Assembly: GCA_964552015.1 (NCBI GenBank)
Contig: CAZKFR010000014.1
Span: 1-64,000, forward strand
Length of the DNA: 64,000 nucleotides
Direction of reading: 5' to 3'
Origin: Rhodocaloribacter sp964552015
GTDB taxonomy: Bacteria; Bacteroidota; Rhodothermia; Rhodothermales; ISCAR-4553
Shown: piece by piece, positions 1 to 9,345 of the stretch
How the letters are laid out: every line of letters begins with the position of its first letter
Numbering within the stretch: position 1 is the first letter of the stretch
Translations under genes and position numbers: made by a program
Notes under the pieces: generated by a model
The model's database searches: none
Told to the model about the DNA's origin: nothing
The model's input: the letters and a program-made list of their open reading frames with translations, nothing else

Positions 1-1597
1 GGATGTAGTCCGACGGCAGCACGATCCGTTCATCCTGAATCGTGACGGCGAGGCCGTTTCCGGCAACCACGCGAAGGAAGACCCGGTTCGGGTTTACGTT
101 GGCTTCCCGGATGGTACGGGTGTACGTCGAGTCGCTGGGGTTAAACACCTCGTCGAAGACAAACGTCGAGTCGTCGACGCCCTGGAAAGCGAGGGCGACT
201 TCATTCCAGCCGTCTCCGTCCGCGTCACCCAGGTAGGCCAGCTTTGAGACGAATTCCGGCCCCTGATCGCCGTCCTCCCGGAATTCCGTGATCGTACCCG
301 CCGAGTCGCGTACGACGAGGTCGAAGGCGTCGACCATGTCATCGGGGAAGGAGACGGAGGTGAAGGAATAGCGGGTCGGATCTTCCGGATCGCCACCGGC
401 AAACTCGGAAATGTTGATCCACCTCGGCGGGTTACCCTGTTCGAACTGCCCGGCCGTGTAAGACGGACCGGAGCCAATCAGTTCGGGTTTGCCGTCACCG
501 TCCAGGTCGCCGGCCGTGATACCGAGAGCCGAGAGCCCGGGGATCAGGTCCACCACGACGTTGTCCGTGGTAACCTGGAGCGGATCCTCACCGGCTTCGT
601 AGTTGAGCACGGCCACATTGCCCGTCTCGTAGCTGGGACAGAAGACCTCGTCGTCTCCGTTCCCGTCGATGTCGGTCGCCACACAGCCGAACAGCGCCAC
701 GTCGTCGAAAGGATTCGCCTGCAGGAAGACGTTCGGGTCGCCGGCACCGGGTGCCTGATACGTGTCCGGGCCGGTGGCGCGTGCATTCGTGAAGTTGAAA
801 TTGTTCCAGGACTGCATGGCGATCTCGTAGGTGCCATCACCATCGAGGTCGGCCGGAACCATCCCGTAGGGGCTGCCACCGCCCCGATTGACCGGGTCGA
901 AGTCTTCCGAGTCACGGCTACTCAGGCGGAGTTCTTCCACCCATGCCTCGAAACCCGAGCCGATGTCGCCGGTGACCGAGAGCACGTACCAGTTGTCGTA
1001 GCGGGTGTCTCTTCCGTCGTTGCCGAACAGCACCTCCTGTATCCCGTCCCCGTCGACGTCGAATGCCGTGATTTGTTCGACCCGCCAGCGGTCGGGCAGG
1101 TCATCCGGGAACGTGTAGATACTGGCCGGAGCCGTGCCGTAGTCGTTGTCGGCGCCGGTGTGTTCAAAGACATAAAGGCCGGGGGGCAGGTTGTCGATGT
1201 TCGGGTTGAATTCGCTGTAGCTACGACCGGCGAAAAAAAGGATCTCTTTGAAACCGTCCCCGTCGAGGTCGGCCCCGACGGCATAGCGGGCGTTGAGGGT
1301 TGTTGCCGTCGAGTCGTTCCAGGGGGTTGAATAGACGAGTTCCCACATATCTACACCTACATTCTCAAGGACGTACACACGGCCTCCTCCGGTGTAATCA
1401 GTGACAAGGACTTCTACGGAACCGTCGTTGTCGAGGTCAAAGGGGCCGCTGACTCCTCGTGCTCCGGAGTGAATCCCGACCGTATAGGGATCCTCGAAGA
1501 CACCCGTGGCGGGTACGTTCCATTTGAAGTCGGTCTGCTGGCCGAGTGCTGGTACGGTCAGCAGCATGAGCAGGGTAAGGGCGGTAACGGTGCGCAT
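1..1597 (-). CDS. Secreted FG-GAP/VCBS repeat beta-propeller protein (C-terminus beyond window)
   Basis: The frame is open from the ATG at 1597 to the window edge, about 532 codons, with no stop, so the C-terminus is missing. The N-terminus MRTVTALTLLMLLTVPALGQ is a typical signal peptide ending at AxGQ. At least seven calcium-binding-like loops recur (DLDNDG, DLDGDGFKEI, DVDGDGIQEV, DLDGDGTYEI, DIDGNGDDEV, DLDGDGKPEL, DADGDGWNEV), the hallmark of FG-GAP/VCBS propeller blades. An AGAGGAAC Shine-Dalgarno-like stretch precedes the start. The product is probably exported; whether it has a T9SS sorting tail cannot be seen. No substrate can be assigned. Confidence 0.85.
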   Translation of the reverse strand, partial: MRTVTALTLLMLLTVPALGQQTDFKWNVPATGVFEDPYTVGIHSGARGVSGPFDLDNDGSVEVLVTDYTGGGRVYVLENVGVDMWELVYSTPWNDSTATTLNARYAVGADLDGDGFKEILFFAGRSYSEFNPNIDNLPPGLYVFEHTGADNDYGTAPASIYTFPDDLPDRWRVEQITAFDVDGDGIQEVLFGNDGRDTRYDNWYVLSVTGDIGSGFEAWVEELRLSSRDSEDFDPVNRGGGSPYGMVPADLDGDGTYEIAMQSWNNFNFTNARATGPDTYQAPGAGDPNVFLQANPFDDVALFGCVATDIDGNGDDEVFCPSYETGNVAVLNYEAGEDPLQVTTDNVVVDLIPGLSALGITAGDLDGDGKPELIGSGPSYTAGQFEQGNPPRWINISEFAGGDPEDPTRYSFTSVSFPDDMVDAFDLVVRDSAGTITEFREDGDQGPEFVSKLAYLGDADGDGWNEVALAFQGVDDSTFVFDEVFNPSDSTYTRTIREANVNPNRVFLRVVAGNGLAVTIQDERIVLPSDYI

Positions 1598-1675
1598 AAG
1601 TCGTTCCTCTGGTGAGCTGAAGAAAACCTGTAGATGTCCGTTGTGGCGGAAGGCGGGACGCCGGAACCAGTTCCC

Positions 1676-1705
1676 ATTATAAAGAAATCGTCAATGAGGT
1701 GTCAA
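1676..1705 (-). promoter_or_regulatory. Consensus-like promoter of the FG-GAP gene
   Basis: On the minus strand a perfect TTGACA (1705-1700) and a perfect TATAAT (1681-1676) are separated by 18 bp, and the pair lies about 80 bp before the start at 1597. Both hexamers equal the E. coli sigma-70 consensus, which is notable in a Bacteroidota-type genome. No transcript evidence is available. Confidence 0.6.
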
Positions 1706-1780
1706 ACCGACCCCTTTCAGGGATGCTCATGGAATCGGTTCCAAAGTGGCCGAGGGGGTGTGCGACGGGAACAAGACCGG

Positions 1781-2593
1781 CTAGAGCATCAGGCGCTCTT
1801 TCAGCGCGCGGGAGCGTTCGCGGCTGGCGATGACCTCGTGCCCGCCCGTGAGCAGGAGCTTGTACCGCCCGCTGAACCAGGGGATGAGCTCGCGGATGTG
1901 GCTGTACTGCACGATGGCCGAACGGTGCACCCGGATGAACGCGTCGGGATGGAGGTGGGCTTCGAGCTGGTCGAGGGTGTACCCGACGACGTGCTGGCGC
2001 AGGCGCGGGCGGCCCGCCCCGGAGGGCTCATCGAGGACGTAGACGCGGGTGATGCCTTCGTGGATCTCGATGGCGACGATATCCTCGACAGGGACGAGCA
2101 GGATGCGGTCGCGGTAGGGGATGGAGAGCTGGCGGAGCGGGGCCTCGGCCGCCGGCGGGGTTTCGGCACGCGTGTCCAGCCAGGCAAGCAGGCGGTCGAT
2201 GCGTTCGTCCCGGACCCCCGGGGCCCCCTGCCGGCGTTCGACCCGCCCGACGGCTTCCTCGAGCCGCTCCCGGGCAATGGGTTTGAGGAGGTAGTCGACG
2301 GCGTTGGCTTCGAAGGCGCGCAGAGCGTACTGGTCGTAGGCCGTGGTGAAGACCACGTGCGGACGGCGCGCCGGGTCGAGGCGTTCGAGCACGGCGAAGC
2401 CATCCATCTCGGGCATCTGGATGTCGAGAAAGAGCAGGTCTACGGCCTGCCGGTCGAGCGCGGCGAGGGCTTCGGGCCCGTCGGCGGCCTCGCCGACTAC
2501 GTGCAGGCGGCCGGCGGTTTCGAGCGGCTTCAGCAGGCGTGCCAGGCGGCGGCGCGCCGGTGCTTCGTCGTCGACGATCAGGGCATGGAGCAT
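1781..2593 (-). CDS. LytTR-family response regulator
   Basis: The 270-residue product starts at MLHALIVDDE (ATG at 2593); the frame is open further upstream but that part would run into the kinase gene. The receiver domain (1-120) has the acidic pair D8/D9 and the phospho-acceptor D57 in LFLDIQMPEMDG, with TTAYDQYALRAF and the conserved K in LLKPI. A linker leads to a LytTR DNA-binding domain (about 165-268) with IRVHRSAIVQ near the end. It lies 37 bp downstream of the sensor kinase gene and is its obvious partner. The start lacks a clear Shine-Dalgarno sequence. Target promoters are unknown. Confidence 0.93.
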   Translation of the reverse strand: MLHALIVDDEAPARRRLARLLKPLETAGRLHVVGEAADGPEALAALDRQAVDLLFLDIQMPEMDGFAVLERLDPARRPHVVFTTAYDQYALRAFEANAVDYLLKPIARERLEEAVGRVERRQGAPGVRDERIDRLLAWLDTRAETPPAAEAPLRQLSIPYRDRILLVPVEDIVAIEIHEGITRVYVLDEPSGAGRPRLRQHVVGYTLDQLEAHLHPDAFIRVHRSAIVQYSHIRELIPWFSGRYKLLLTGGHEVIASRERSRALKERLML

Positions 2594-2630
2594 GGGGCAG
2601 CAGGAGCGGTGAAACAACGGGCGGGGGTGG

Positions 2631-5180
2631 TCATGGAGCGGCCGGGACGGCGCGATCCGGGCGGGGCCGGTCGTCGCCGGCTTCGGTCGCCGGCGCGGGG
2701 GGCAGGAGCAGGCGGACGGTCGTGCCCCGGCCGGGGCGACTCGCGATACGGAGCAGGTCCCTCCGCTGATACAGCTGCTCGAGCCGGGCCGACACATTGG
2801 TCAGTCCCAGGCCGAAGAGCGTTTCCGGGAGGGGGATGTCAACGGGTTGGTCGAACAGTTCGGGGATGCCGGCGCCGGTGTCGGCGACGACGATCTCGGT
2901 GAGGCCGTCGGGGCCGGGCCGGGCCGCCAGCCGGAGGCATCCGCCCCCGCGCTGTTTCTCGAGCCCGTGCTTGACGGCGTTCTCCACCAGGGTCTGCACG
3001 GCAAACGCCGGCACGGGCACGGACCGCACCGCCGCGTCGATGTCCCACTCCAGGCGTAGCTTCTCCCCGAAGCGGGCCTGCTCGATGGCGAGGTAGTGGG
3101 CCACCAGGGTCAGTTCTTCGTCGAGCGTGACGAACGGGTGTCCGCCGGTCTGCAGGGTATGCCGGAAGATGGCGGCGAGGTGTTCGACGACGGCCTCGGC
3201 CTGTTCCGGTCGTTCTTCGATCAGGGCGATGATGGTGTTGAGGGCGTTGAACAGGAAGTGGGGGTTGATCTGAGCGCGGAGGGCCACGAGCTGGGCCTCG
3301 GCCCGCTGCCGGGCCAGCACCTTCTCGCGCTCGACCAGGGTCAGGCGCTCGACGGCGAGGGCGAGTTGTCCGCTGAGCGAACGGAGCTGCTCGAGGTCCT
3401 CCAGGTTGTAGACGGCCCGGCGTTGTTTCTTCAGACCGAGGACGAGCAGGCCCATCGGGGCGCCGTCACCCTGGATGGGGACGGCCAGGGCGGCCCCGCG
3501 TTCGGCGAGCAGGCGCGCTTCTTCGGGCGGCAGCCGGCTCTCGTTGAGTTCGGGGTTGCGAGCCCAGATGCGTCCTTCCCGCTCAAAATGGGGCCAGAGG
3601 CGGCGAAAGAGGCGTTCCGTCAGGTAGGGCGGCTCGGGGTGGTAGGTGCTCGAGAGCCAGGGGCCCTCCGGCCCGGACGGCCGCAGGAACAGGACGGCCG
3701 ACCGGGCTTCGTAGGCGGCGCCGACGACCTCGACCGTCCGCCGCACCAGCGTCTCGTGGTCCAGAATGGTCCGCATCTGTTCCTGGAAGCGGCTCACCAC
3801 GCGGCGGGCGCGTTGCCGGTCCGTCAGGAAGACGGCGCGGAGGTAAGCCCGCAGCGGGCGGGCCAGGCGGTCGAAGATGACGAGCAGGAGGATCATGTAC
3901 AGGCCGGCGACCACGTTCCGCGGGGCCTCGATCCGGGCCAGGTAGGGGTCGAGCAGCGTGAGCCCGCCGACGAAGGCGAAGAAGAGCAGGCCCAGGAGGG
4001 CCATCGAGGTCAGCGTACGGGTGAGCACCTCGTCCACCTTGCCGTGGCGGAGGGGAGCCACCGAGACGAGCATGACCGGCGCGACGTAGAGGAGCTGCGC
4101 ACAGACGATCAGCCAGCCGGCCGTGGTGTCGGAGACGGCGCTGAGGACGGGCAGGATGCCCAGCACGGAGAGGGCCGTGAGACTGGCCGCCGAGAGCACG
4201 AGCGCGGCGCCCGTCCGCCCCCAGTGCCAGAGCGTCGCCTCGGCCCGCGGGCGGTCGATGACGTAGAGGATCAGCACGACGAGCGCGGCCCCGGCGATGT
4301 AGCAGGAGGCGTAGAAGAGGATGGGCACGAGCAGGCCGTCGAGCGTCAGCGGGCCGACGGGGCCGAGGGCGGCCGTCAGCAGGGCGACGGCACCCAGCAG
4401 AACCGGCGGGACGTACAGGACCGGGCGGGCCGCCCGCCAGGCGATACGCCCGGGCATCCCGGCGTCGGCCAGCACCTTGCGCAGCAACAGCGCCGGGAAG
4501 GCGACCCAGCCGGCCAGGCTGATGAACGTGAGGACCTGGAACAGTACGGCGTACGCTCCCGTCGCCGGCGGGGGACCGAGCACCTCGACGAGCAGGATGC
4601 GAAGCAGGTTGCCGGCCACCCACAGAAACGACACGCCGATGAGCAGCAACGGCGCCCACGCCGAGCGGCTCCGCAACGCCAGCGGCACCGCGATGAGCAG
4701 GCCGAGTACATGGAGAAACACACCGAGCGTGAACCCCCAGATCGAGAAGCGCCAGAGCGACGGCGAGAGCGGGTACAGGAACGTGGGGTACGGGGTGAAG
4801 CGTACGGGAGCGGTATGCACGTCGCCGTCACGAATCACATAGAAGGTGCGCACCTGACCCGGCGCAATGCTCCGGGTGGCGCTCTGGAGGTCTTCGGCGT
4901 TGAAGTACTGGAGCCCTTCGAGCATGTAGAAGGTGTCGCCCTCCCGCAGGCCGGCCGCATAGGCCGGGCCGCGGGGGAAGACGTACGTGGCCCGGATGCC
5001 GTCGTCCGCGTCTTCCCAGACCACCCAGGCATAGCTGGGCGGGGTGGCCGTCGGCCAGGCGCCGGTGAGCCGCTGCACCTGCAGCCAGTCCGCCGCCATG
5101 CGGCCCAGCGGCAGCAGCGCCAGCAGCGCGGCCAGCACCAGCACCCCGTGCACCGGACGAAGCGAAGCGGATCGGTTCAT
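2631..5180 (-). CDS. LytS/YehU-type sensor histidine kinase with N-terminal PDZ-like domain
   Basis: This 849-residue membrane kinase has a signal-anchor (about 12-32) and then a periplasmic PDZ-like segment (about 50-115) containing GPAYAAGLREGDTFYMLEG, the typical PDZ carboxylate-loop context. About seven to nine hydrophobic helices follow (about 140-430), then a GAF-like region (about 455-600). The cytoplasmic kinase core has the phosphorylation motif QINPHFLFNALN (His about 641) and an ATPase lobe with VENAVKHGLEKQ and VADTGAGI. This is the LytS-type histidine kinase architecture, and the LytTR regulator follows at once. The PDZ part suggests that it senses an exposed protein C-terminus or an envelope defect, which is inference. 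Confidence 0.9.
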   Translation of the reverse strand: MNRSASLRPVHGVLVLAALLALLPLGRMAADWLQVQRLTGAWPTATPPSYAWVVWEDADDGIRATYVFPRGPAYAAGLREGDTFYMLEGLQYFNAEDLQSATRSIAPGQVRTFYVIRDGDVHTAPVRFTPYPTFLYPLSPSLWRFSIWGFTLGVFLHVLGLLIAVPLALRSRSAWAPLLLIGVSFLWVAGNLLRILLVEVLGPPPATGAYAVLFQVLTFISLAGWVAFPALLLRKVLADAGMPGRIAWRAARPVLYVPPVLLGAVALLTAALGPVGPLTLDGLLVPILFYASCYIAGAALVVLILYVIDRPRAEATLWHWGRTGAALVLSAASLTALSVLGILPVLSAVSDTTAGWLIVCAQLLYVAPVMLVSVAPLRHGKVDEVLTRTLTSMALLGLLFFAFVGGLTLLDPYLARIEAPRNVVAGLYMILLLVIFDRLARPLRAYLRAVFLTDRQRARRVVSRFQEQMRTILDHETLVRRTVEVVGAAYEARSAVLFLRPSGPEGPWLSSTYHPEPPYLTERLFRRLWPHFEREGRIWARNPELNESRLPPEEARLLAERGAALAVPIQGDGAPMGLLVLGLKKQRRAVYNLEDLEQLRSLSGQLALAVERLTLVEREKVLARQRAEAQLVALRAQINPHFLFNALNTIIALIEERPEQAEAVVEHLAAIFRHTLQTGGHPFVTLDEELTLVAHYLAIEQARFGEKLRLEWDIDAAVRSVPVPAFAVQTLVENAVKHGLEKQRGGGCLRLAARPGPDGLTEIVVADTGAGIPELFDQPVDIPLPETLFGLGLTNVSARLEQLYQRRDLLRIASRPGRGTTVRLLLPPAPATEAGDDRPRPDRAVPAAP

Positions 5181-5383
5181 GGCGAGGAGAGAGCCGTGCG
5201 GCGTGGTTCACGAAGGATAGCGTACCGGCACGGTACGGCACACGCGATAAGTAAGCCAAACCCACGAGAAGGTTCGTGAGACGACGAAACGGCGGGCCGG
5301 ATGGTTCGGATTCTCCGGTATGACCCCTGCCCGGCCGTGCCCCCGTCGTCGTTCTCTATACGGTATCACCCAGACACGCTCCT

Positions 5384-6181
5384 ATGCTCATCGACACGCA
5401 TGCCCATATTTACCTCGACCGGTTCGATGAGGACCGGGACGCCATGCTGGAACGCGCCCGGGCGGCCGGCGTCGACGTGATCCTCATGCCCGCCATCGAC
5501 GTGCCCTCGGTCCACCAGGCCCTGAAGCTCTGCGAGGATCACCCCGGCTTGTATGCCATGGCGGCCCTCCACCCAACCGAGACCCGAACGGCCACCGAAG
5601 CCGACTTCGAAGCCGTGGCGGCCCTGTGTCGTCATCCGAAGGTGGTTGCCGTGGGGGAGAGCGGCCTCGACTACTACTGGGATCGCACGTTCGACGAACG
5701 TCAGCACTCCTTTTTCCGCAAGCACATCCGCCTGGCGATGGAGATGGATCTGCCGCTCGTGCTGCACAACCGGGCCGCCACCGAAGACCTCGTCCGGATC
5801 CTGCATGAAGAACGGGACGCCGCCGCCGACCCCGGGCGCCTGCGCGGCATCTTCCACTGCTTCGAGGGGCCGGCGGAACTGGCCCGGGAGGCGGCCGAGC
5901 TGGGCTTCCTCGTGGGCGTCGGCGGCCTCGTGGTCAACAAGAAAGCCGTGGCGCGGGCCGTCGAGACGGTGCCCCTCGAGCAGATCGTCCTCGAGACGGA
6001 CGCGCCGTTCCTGGCTCCGGAGCCGCATCGCGGTCGGCGCAACGAGCCGGCCTATGTGCGTCTGGTCGCGGAGAAGGTGGCCCGCGTGAAAGGTGTCCCG
6101 TTCGAGACCGTGGCGCGCGTGACCACCGAAAACGCCCGGGCTCTCTTTCGCCTCGACGGTGCAGCATCCCGGGGCGCTTAA
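5384..6181 (+). CDS. tatD: TatD family metal-dependent hydrolase (DNase)
   Basis: The product of 265 residues is the usual length for TatD/YcfH proteins. Family motifs appear in order: LIDTHAHIYLDRF (metal-binding HxH at the N-terminus), ALHPTE, VGESGLDYYW with the metal-binding Glu, LVLHNRA, GIFHCFEG, and LETDAPFLAPEPHRG with the catalytic Asp. TatD enzymes are cytoplasmic 3'-5' exonucleases or phosphodiesterases of the amidohydrolase fold. The gene stands divergently to the sensor kinase, separated by about 200 bp. The following gene begins 78 bp downstream and may be co-transcribed. Confidence 0.93.
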   Translation: MLIDTHAHIYLDRFDEDRDAMLERARAAGVDVILMPAIDVPSVHQALKLCEDHPGLYAMAALHPTETRTATEADFEAVAALCRHPKVVAVGESGLDYYWDRTFDERQHSFFRKHIRLAMEMDLPLVLHNRAATEDLVRILHEERDAAADPGRLRGIFHCFEGPAELAREAAELGFLVGVGGLVVNKKAVARAVETVPLEQIVLETDAPFLAPEPHRGRRNEPAYVRLVAEKVARVKGVPFETVARVTTENARALFRLDGAASRGA

Positions 6182-6258
6182 CCGATGGCACGGACGGCCG
6201 ATTCCTAGGGTGTTCCCCGGCGCAACCGGTGGGCACGTCCTGAATCTGTGGGATAGCT

Positions 6259-7347
6259 GTGGCCCAACGCCCCATGACGACCATCGAACTGAAAAAGGCC
6301 ATCTCCGACGTGCTGTCGGCCCTGAGCAGCGAGCGGGTGCTGGTGAAGTACCTGTTCATCCTGGCCCGGGGTCATCAGCAGCTGTCCGACGAATTGTTGG
6401 AACTGGTACACCTGCGGAACCGAACGCAATTTTTCAAACACCAGCAGGGTGCCCGGGATCGTTTCGAAGAAATCCGCAAGCAGGCGGATACGTTTCCGCC
6501 CGGTCAGGTCTTTCACGAGGCGATCCGCCTGCTGGAGACGCTCCGAGAGGTGCGTACAAGCTTCGAAGGGATGGACGGCCGCCTGCTGGACGATAGCGCC
6601 ACGCTGGCCGAGCGGTTTTACAAGGCCGCCGAGGAGTACGCCCGTGCCGGCAACGATGAATCCTTCTCGGCCCTGCTCATCGAGGCCGGCCACTTCTATC
6701 CGAGCCTGGTCGACCTGCGCCAGTCGCTGACCATGCTGCGTACGCTCCTGTTTCCGGAAGGCGACGAGACGGAAGCCGGTGGCAGCCTCTCCATCGTGTG
6801 CCCGCATACCGACACGCTGGACCGGATGATCGAGAAGCTGGCGGCCATCGAGCGGGCCTATGTGGAGATCTGCCAGGCTGCCAACCTGCGCGAAGCCGAT
6901 CATCCGCTCCGGGTCGTCCGGCTCGAGACGGGTGGGCACGGACGCGGCGGGTTGCGGGTCGTCGTGCAGGGCGAGGCGCGGATGGTCGAGGTACTGGGGG
7001 GCCTGGTGGGGCGGTTTGCCCAGTTTCTCTATCGGCGGCTGGGCATCGGTGACGGCGAGATCTACGTCTCCGACCGTGTGCTGGCCAACCAGGCCCTGGT
7101 CAACCTGACGGACGAACTGGAGCGGGTAGGTTTCCGTTTCGGAAGCGGGGACGAGCCCCGGTTGCAGAAGGCGGCTCTGCTCCTGCGGCGCGATCTGGTC
7201 ACGCTGCTGGCCGGCGAGCCCACCCTGCGCGTCAACGAGCAGCATTTCGAGGTGGAGGAAACCGCCCGGACGGCCTACGTCACCGAGAGCATGCAACTCC
7301 TGCCGAAGTACAGCACCGTCGTGCATCTGAGTGAGCAGACGGGCTGA
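6259..7347 (+). CDS. Hypothetical protein, mostly alpha-helical, cytoplasmic
   Basis: This 362-residue protein (from GTG at 6259; an ATG at 6274 is an equally possible start, giving 357) is not recognised. No signal peptide or membrane helix is visible. The first half is rich in charged helices (for example EEIRKQADTFPPGQVFHEAI) and the middle contains ETGGHGRGGLRVVVQGEARM, which could be a small beta element. Amino-acid use is normal for the window, and the opposite-strand frame over the same bases is low-complexity, so this strand is the coding one. It sits between tatD and recA. No function can be proposed. Confidence 0.7.
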   Translation: MAQRPMTTIELKKAISDVLSALSSERVLVKYLFILARGHQQLSDELLELVHLRNRTQFFKHQQGARDRFEEIRKQADTFPPGQVFHEAIRLLETLREVRTSFEGMDGRLLDDSATLAERFYKAAEEYARAGNDESFSALLIEAGHFYPSLVDLRQSLTMLRTLLFPEGDETEAGGSLSIVCPHTDTLDRMIEKLAAIERAYVEICQAANLREADHPLRVVRLETGGHGRGGLRVVVQGEARMVEVLGGLVGRFAQFLYRRLGIGDGEIYVSDRVLANQALVNLTDELERVGFRFGSGDEPRLQKAALLLRRDLVTLLAGEPTLRVNEQHFEVEETARTAYVTESMQLLPKYSTVVHLSEQTG

Positions 7348-7498
7348 CGACGGGCCACGAGGTCGCTTCGTCATGCAACCCGGTTCGGGGATAGGAGGTT
7401 GTAGGAGGGAGGCAGTGCCCGTTCCGCCTGGGGGCGGGTTACACGGGGAGCCAGGAGGGGTTTATCGGGTATGACACGCCGGTGACAGCCCGTCTCCG

Positions 7499-7505
7499 TA
7501 GCTTG
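7499..7505 (+). promoter_or_regulatory. TAGCTTG, candidate -7 element of recA
   Basis: TAGCTTG lies 64 bp before the recA ATG. It belongs to the TAnCTTG motif seen before several genes here and resembles the Bacteroidota -7 box TAnnTTTG. No clear -33 TTG is visible at about 20 bp upstream. No convincing LexA operator was found in 7348-7568. Confidence 0.3.
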
Positions 7506-7568
7506 CCCCGCGCAACAGACGTTGCATCGCACCGCTCGTACCTACCACCTGTAACCGGAAGAGACATC

Positions 7569-8606
7569 ATGGCAGATTCCGCGAAGGAAAAAGCGCTGGG
7601 CATGGCGCTCAAGCAGATCGAAAAGAACCACGGGAAGGGAGCCATCATGCGGCTCGGCGACGCGCCGGCCGTGCGGATCGACGCGATCCCGACGGGCTCG
7701 CTGGCGCTGGATGTGGCGCTGGGTATCGGCGGCGTGCCCCGCGGGCGCATCATCGAAATTTATGGCCCGGAGTCATCGGGAAAGACGACGCTCGCCACCC
7801 ACATCATGGCCGAAGCACAGCGCCTCGGCGGTATCTGTGCCTTTATCGACGCCGAGCACGCCTTCGATCCCACCTATGCCAGCCAGCTCGGCGTGGACAT
7901 CGACAACCTGCTCGTCTCGCAGCCCGACACCGGCGAGGATGCCCTGAACATCTGCGACACGCTCGTGCGCAGCGGCGCCCTCGACGTCATCGTGATCGAC
8001 TCGGTGGCTGCCCTCGTACCCAAGGCCGAAATCGAAGGGGACATGGGCGACAGCCACGTCGGCCTGCAGGCCCGGCTGATGAGCCAGGCGCTGCGCAAAC
8101 TCACCGGTACGATCAACCGGACGAAGACGGTCCTCATCTTCATCAACCAGATCCGTGAGAAGATCGGGGTCATGTTCGGCAGTCCGGAGACGACGACCGG
8201 CGGGCGCGCCCTGAAGTTCTACGCGTCGGTGCGCATGGACATCCGCCGGATCGGCGCCATCAAGGAAGGCACCGACGTGGTGGGTAACCGGACACGCGTC
8301 AAGATCGTCAAGAACAAGGTGGCGCCGCCGTTCCGCGAGGCCGAGTTCGACATCATCTACGGAGAGGGGATCTCGGCGCTGGGCGAGCTCGTCGACCTGG
8401 CCGTCGAGCAGGACATCATCCAGAAGAGCGGCTCCTGGTATGCCTATGGCGACATCAAGATCGGCCAGGGGCGTGAAGCGGCCAAGAACTGGCTCCGCGA
8501 GAACGAACAGCTCTACCACGAGATCAAGGAGCGCGTCAAGGTAGCCATCGGTGCGAAGCCGCTGCCGACGCCGGACCGTGAGCTGGCGGATGGTGTGGAG
8601 GTGTAA
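7569..8606 (+). CDS. recA: Recombinase RecA
   Basis: RecA catalyses ATP-dependent homologous pairing and strand exchange and, bound to single-stranded DNA, triggers LexA-type cleavage. The 345-residue protein starts at MADSAKEKALGMALKQIEKN; GGAAGAG upstream supports this ATG, and an 87-base in-frame extension was rejected. Key motifs are Walker A GPESSGKTT (66-74), the catalytic Glu region IDAEHAFD, Walker B DVIVIDSVAAL, loop L1 EGDMGDSHVGLQARLMSQ, and loop L2 around NQIREKIGVMFGSPETTTGG. Length and sequence are those of a normal RecA without an intein. The PAP2 gene follows 40 bp after the stop. Confidence 0.99.
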   Translation: MADSAKEKALGMALKQIEKNHGKGAIMRLGDAPAVRIDAIPTGSLALDVALGIGGVPRGRIIEIYGPESSGKTTLATHIMAEAQRLGGICAFIDAEHAFDPTYASQLGVDIDNLLVSQPDTGEDALNICDTLVRSGALDVIVIDSVAALVPKAEIEGDMGDSHVGLQARLMSQALRKLTGTINRTKTVLIFINQIREKIGVMFGSPETTTGGRALKFYASVRMDIRRIGAIKEGTDVVGNRTRVKIVKNKVAPPFREAEFDIIYGEGISALGELVDLAVEQDIIQKSGSWYAYGDIKIGQGREAAKNWLRENEQLYHEIKERVKVAIGAKPLPTPDRELADGVEV

Positions 8607-8646
8607 GCGGGGGCGTCCGGGTGCTGCACCGGCCTGCTGCCCGGGC

Positions 8647-9318
8647 ATGTTCCTGCTGCTGATCCTGCTCCCGGCCCTGCCCCTGGCCGCACCGGCCCAG
8701 CCGGGCGGAACCCCCTCGCTCGACGTTCGCCTCCTGCGCCAGCTCTACCGGGCCGACCTGCCCGGGCTGGACACCTACCTGTACGCGGTCGATGCCACGG
8801 CCTACCCCGTTTTTTTCGGCGGACCGGGGCTGGCCTGGGGCTACGCCTTCGCGGCAGGCGACCGGCACGACCGGGCAGCCGCCTATCGGCTCTCGGTGAG
8901 TGTGCTGGCGACGACGGCCTCCGTCCTGGCCATCAAGCACCTGGTACGGCGACCTCGTCCCTATGCCGTGCTGCCGGACGTGCGGGCGCGTGTCGGCACC
9001 CATCGTCGCTACCCCGAGCCGGTGCGGGATCCCTATGCGTTCCCCTCGGGGCATGCGGCGCTGGCTTTTGCCGTGGCCGTCTCGTGGAGCCTGAGCCATC
9101 CGCGGGCTTACGTGGTGGCGCCCGGCCTGATCTGGGCTGCCAGTGTCTCGCTGAGCCGGGTACGCTTCGGTGTGCATTATCCCTCCGACGTGCTCGCCGG
9201 AGCTGCCCTGGGTACAGGCCTCGCCGTGCTCCTGCACCTCGCACGCGACACCCTGGCTCCGCCAGGCCTTCGGGCATCCAAAGCGCCGCCGCCCCTGTAT
9301 CTCCGCATCGGGTTCTGA
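8647..9318 (+). CDS. PAP2 superfamily phosphatase, membrane/periplasmic
   Basis: The 223-residue product begins with the signal-like MFLLLILLPALPLAAPAQ. The complete PAP2 signature is present: KHLVRRPRP (K-x6-RP, residues 97-105), PSGH (133-136), and SRVRFGVHYPSD (S-R-x5-H-x3-D, 170-181). These residues form the phosphohistidine active site of lipid phosphatases such as PgpB or undecaprenyl-diphosphate phosphatases. The natural substrate cannot be told from sequence. The frame also opens upstream inside recA, but the hydrophobic N-terminus makes 8647 the best start. It may be transcribed with recA. Confidence 0.9.
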   Translation: MFLLLILLPALPLAAPAQPGGTPSLDVRLLRQLYRADLPGLDTYLYAVDATAYPVFFGGPGLAWGYAFAAGDRHDRAAAYRLSVSVLATTASVLAIKHLVRRPRPYAVLPDVRARVGTHRRYPEPVRDPYAFPSGHAALAFAVAVSWSLSHPRAYVVAPGLIWAASVSLSRVRFGVHYPSDVLAGAALGTGLAVLLHLARDTLAPPGLRASKAPPPLYLRIGF

Positions 9319-9345
9319 GAACGAAGGTCCCTCCGCGGGGGGCTC

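Noticed and set aside
3096..5279. Long plus-strand open frame of 727 codons opposite the sensor kinase gene
   Set aside because: It is the antisense shadow of a high-GC gene: rich in Gly, Glu, Arg, Gln and His without motifs, while the minus strand encodes a clear kinase.
6205..7374. Minus-strand frame of 389 codons over the unknown gene before recA
   Set aside because: Composition is shadow-like (many Gln, His, Arg, Pro without pattern), whereas the plus-strand frame gives normal helices and hydrophobic spacing.
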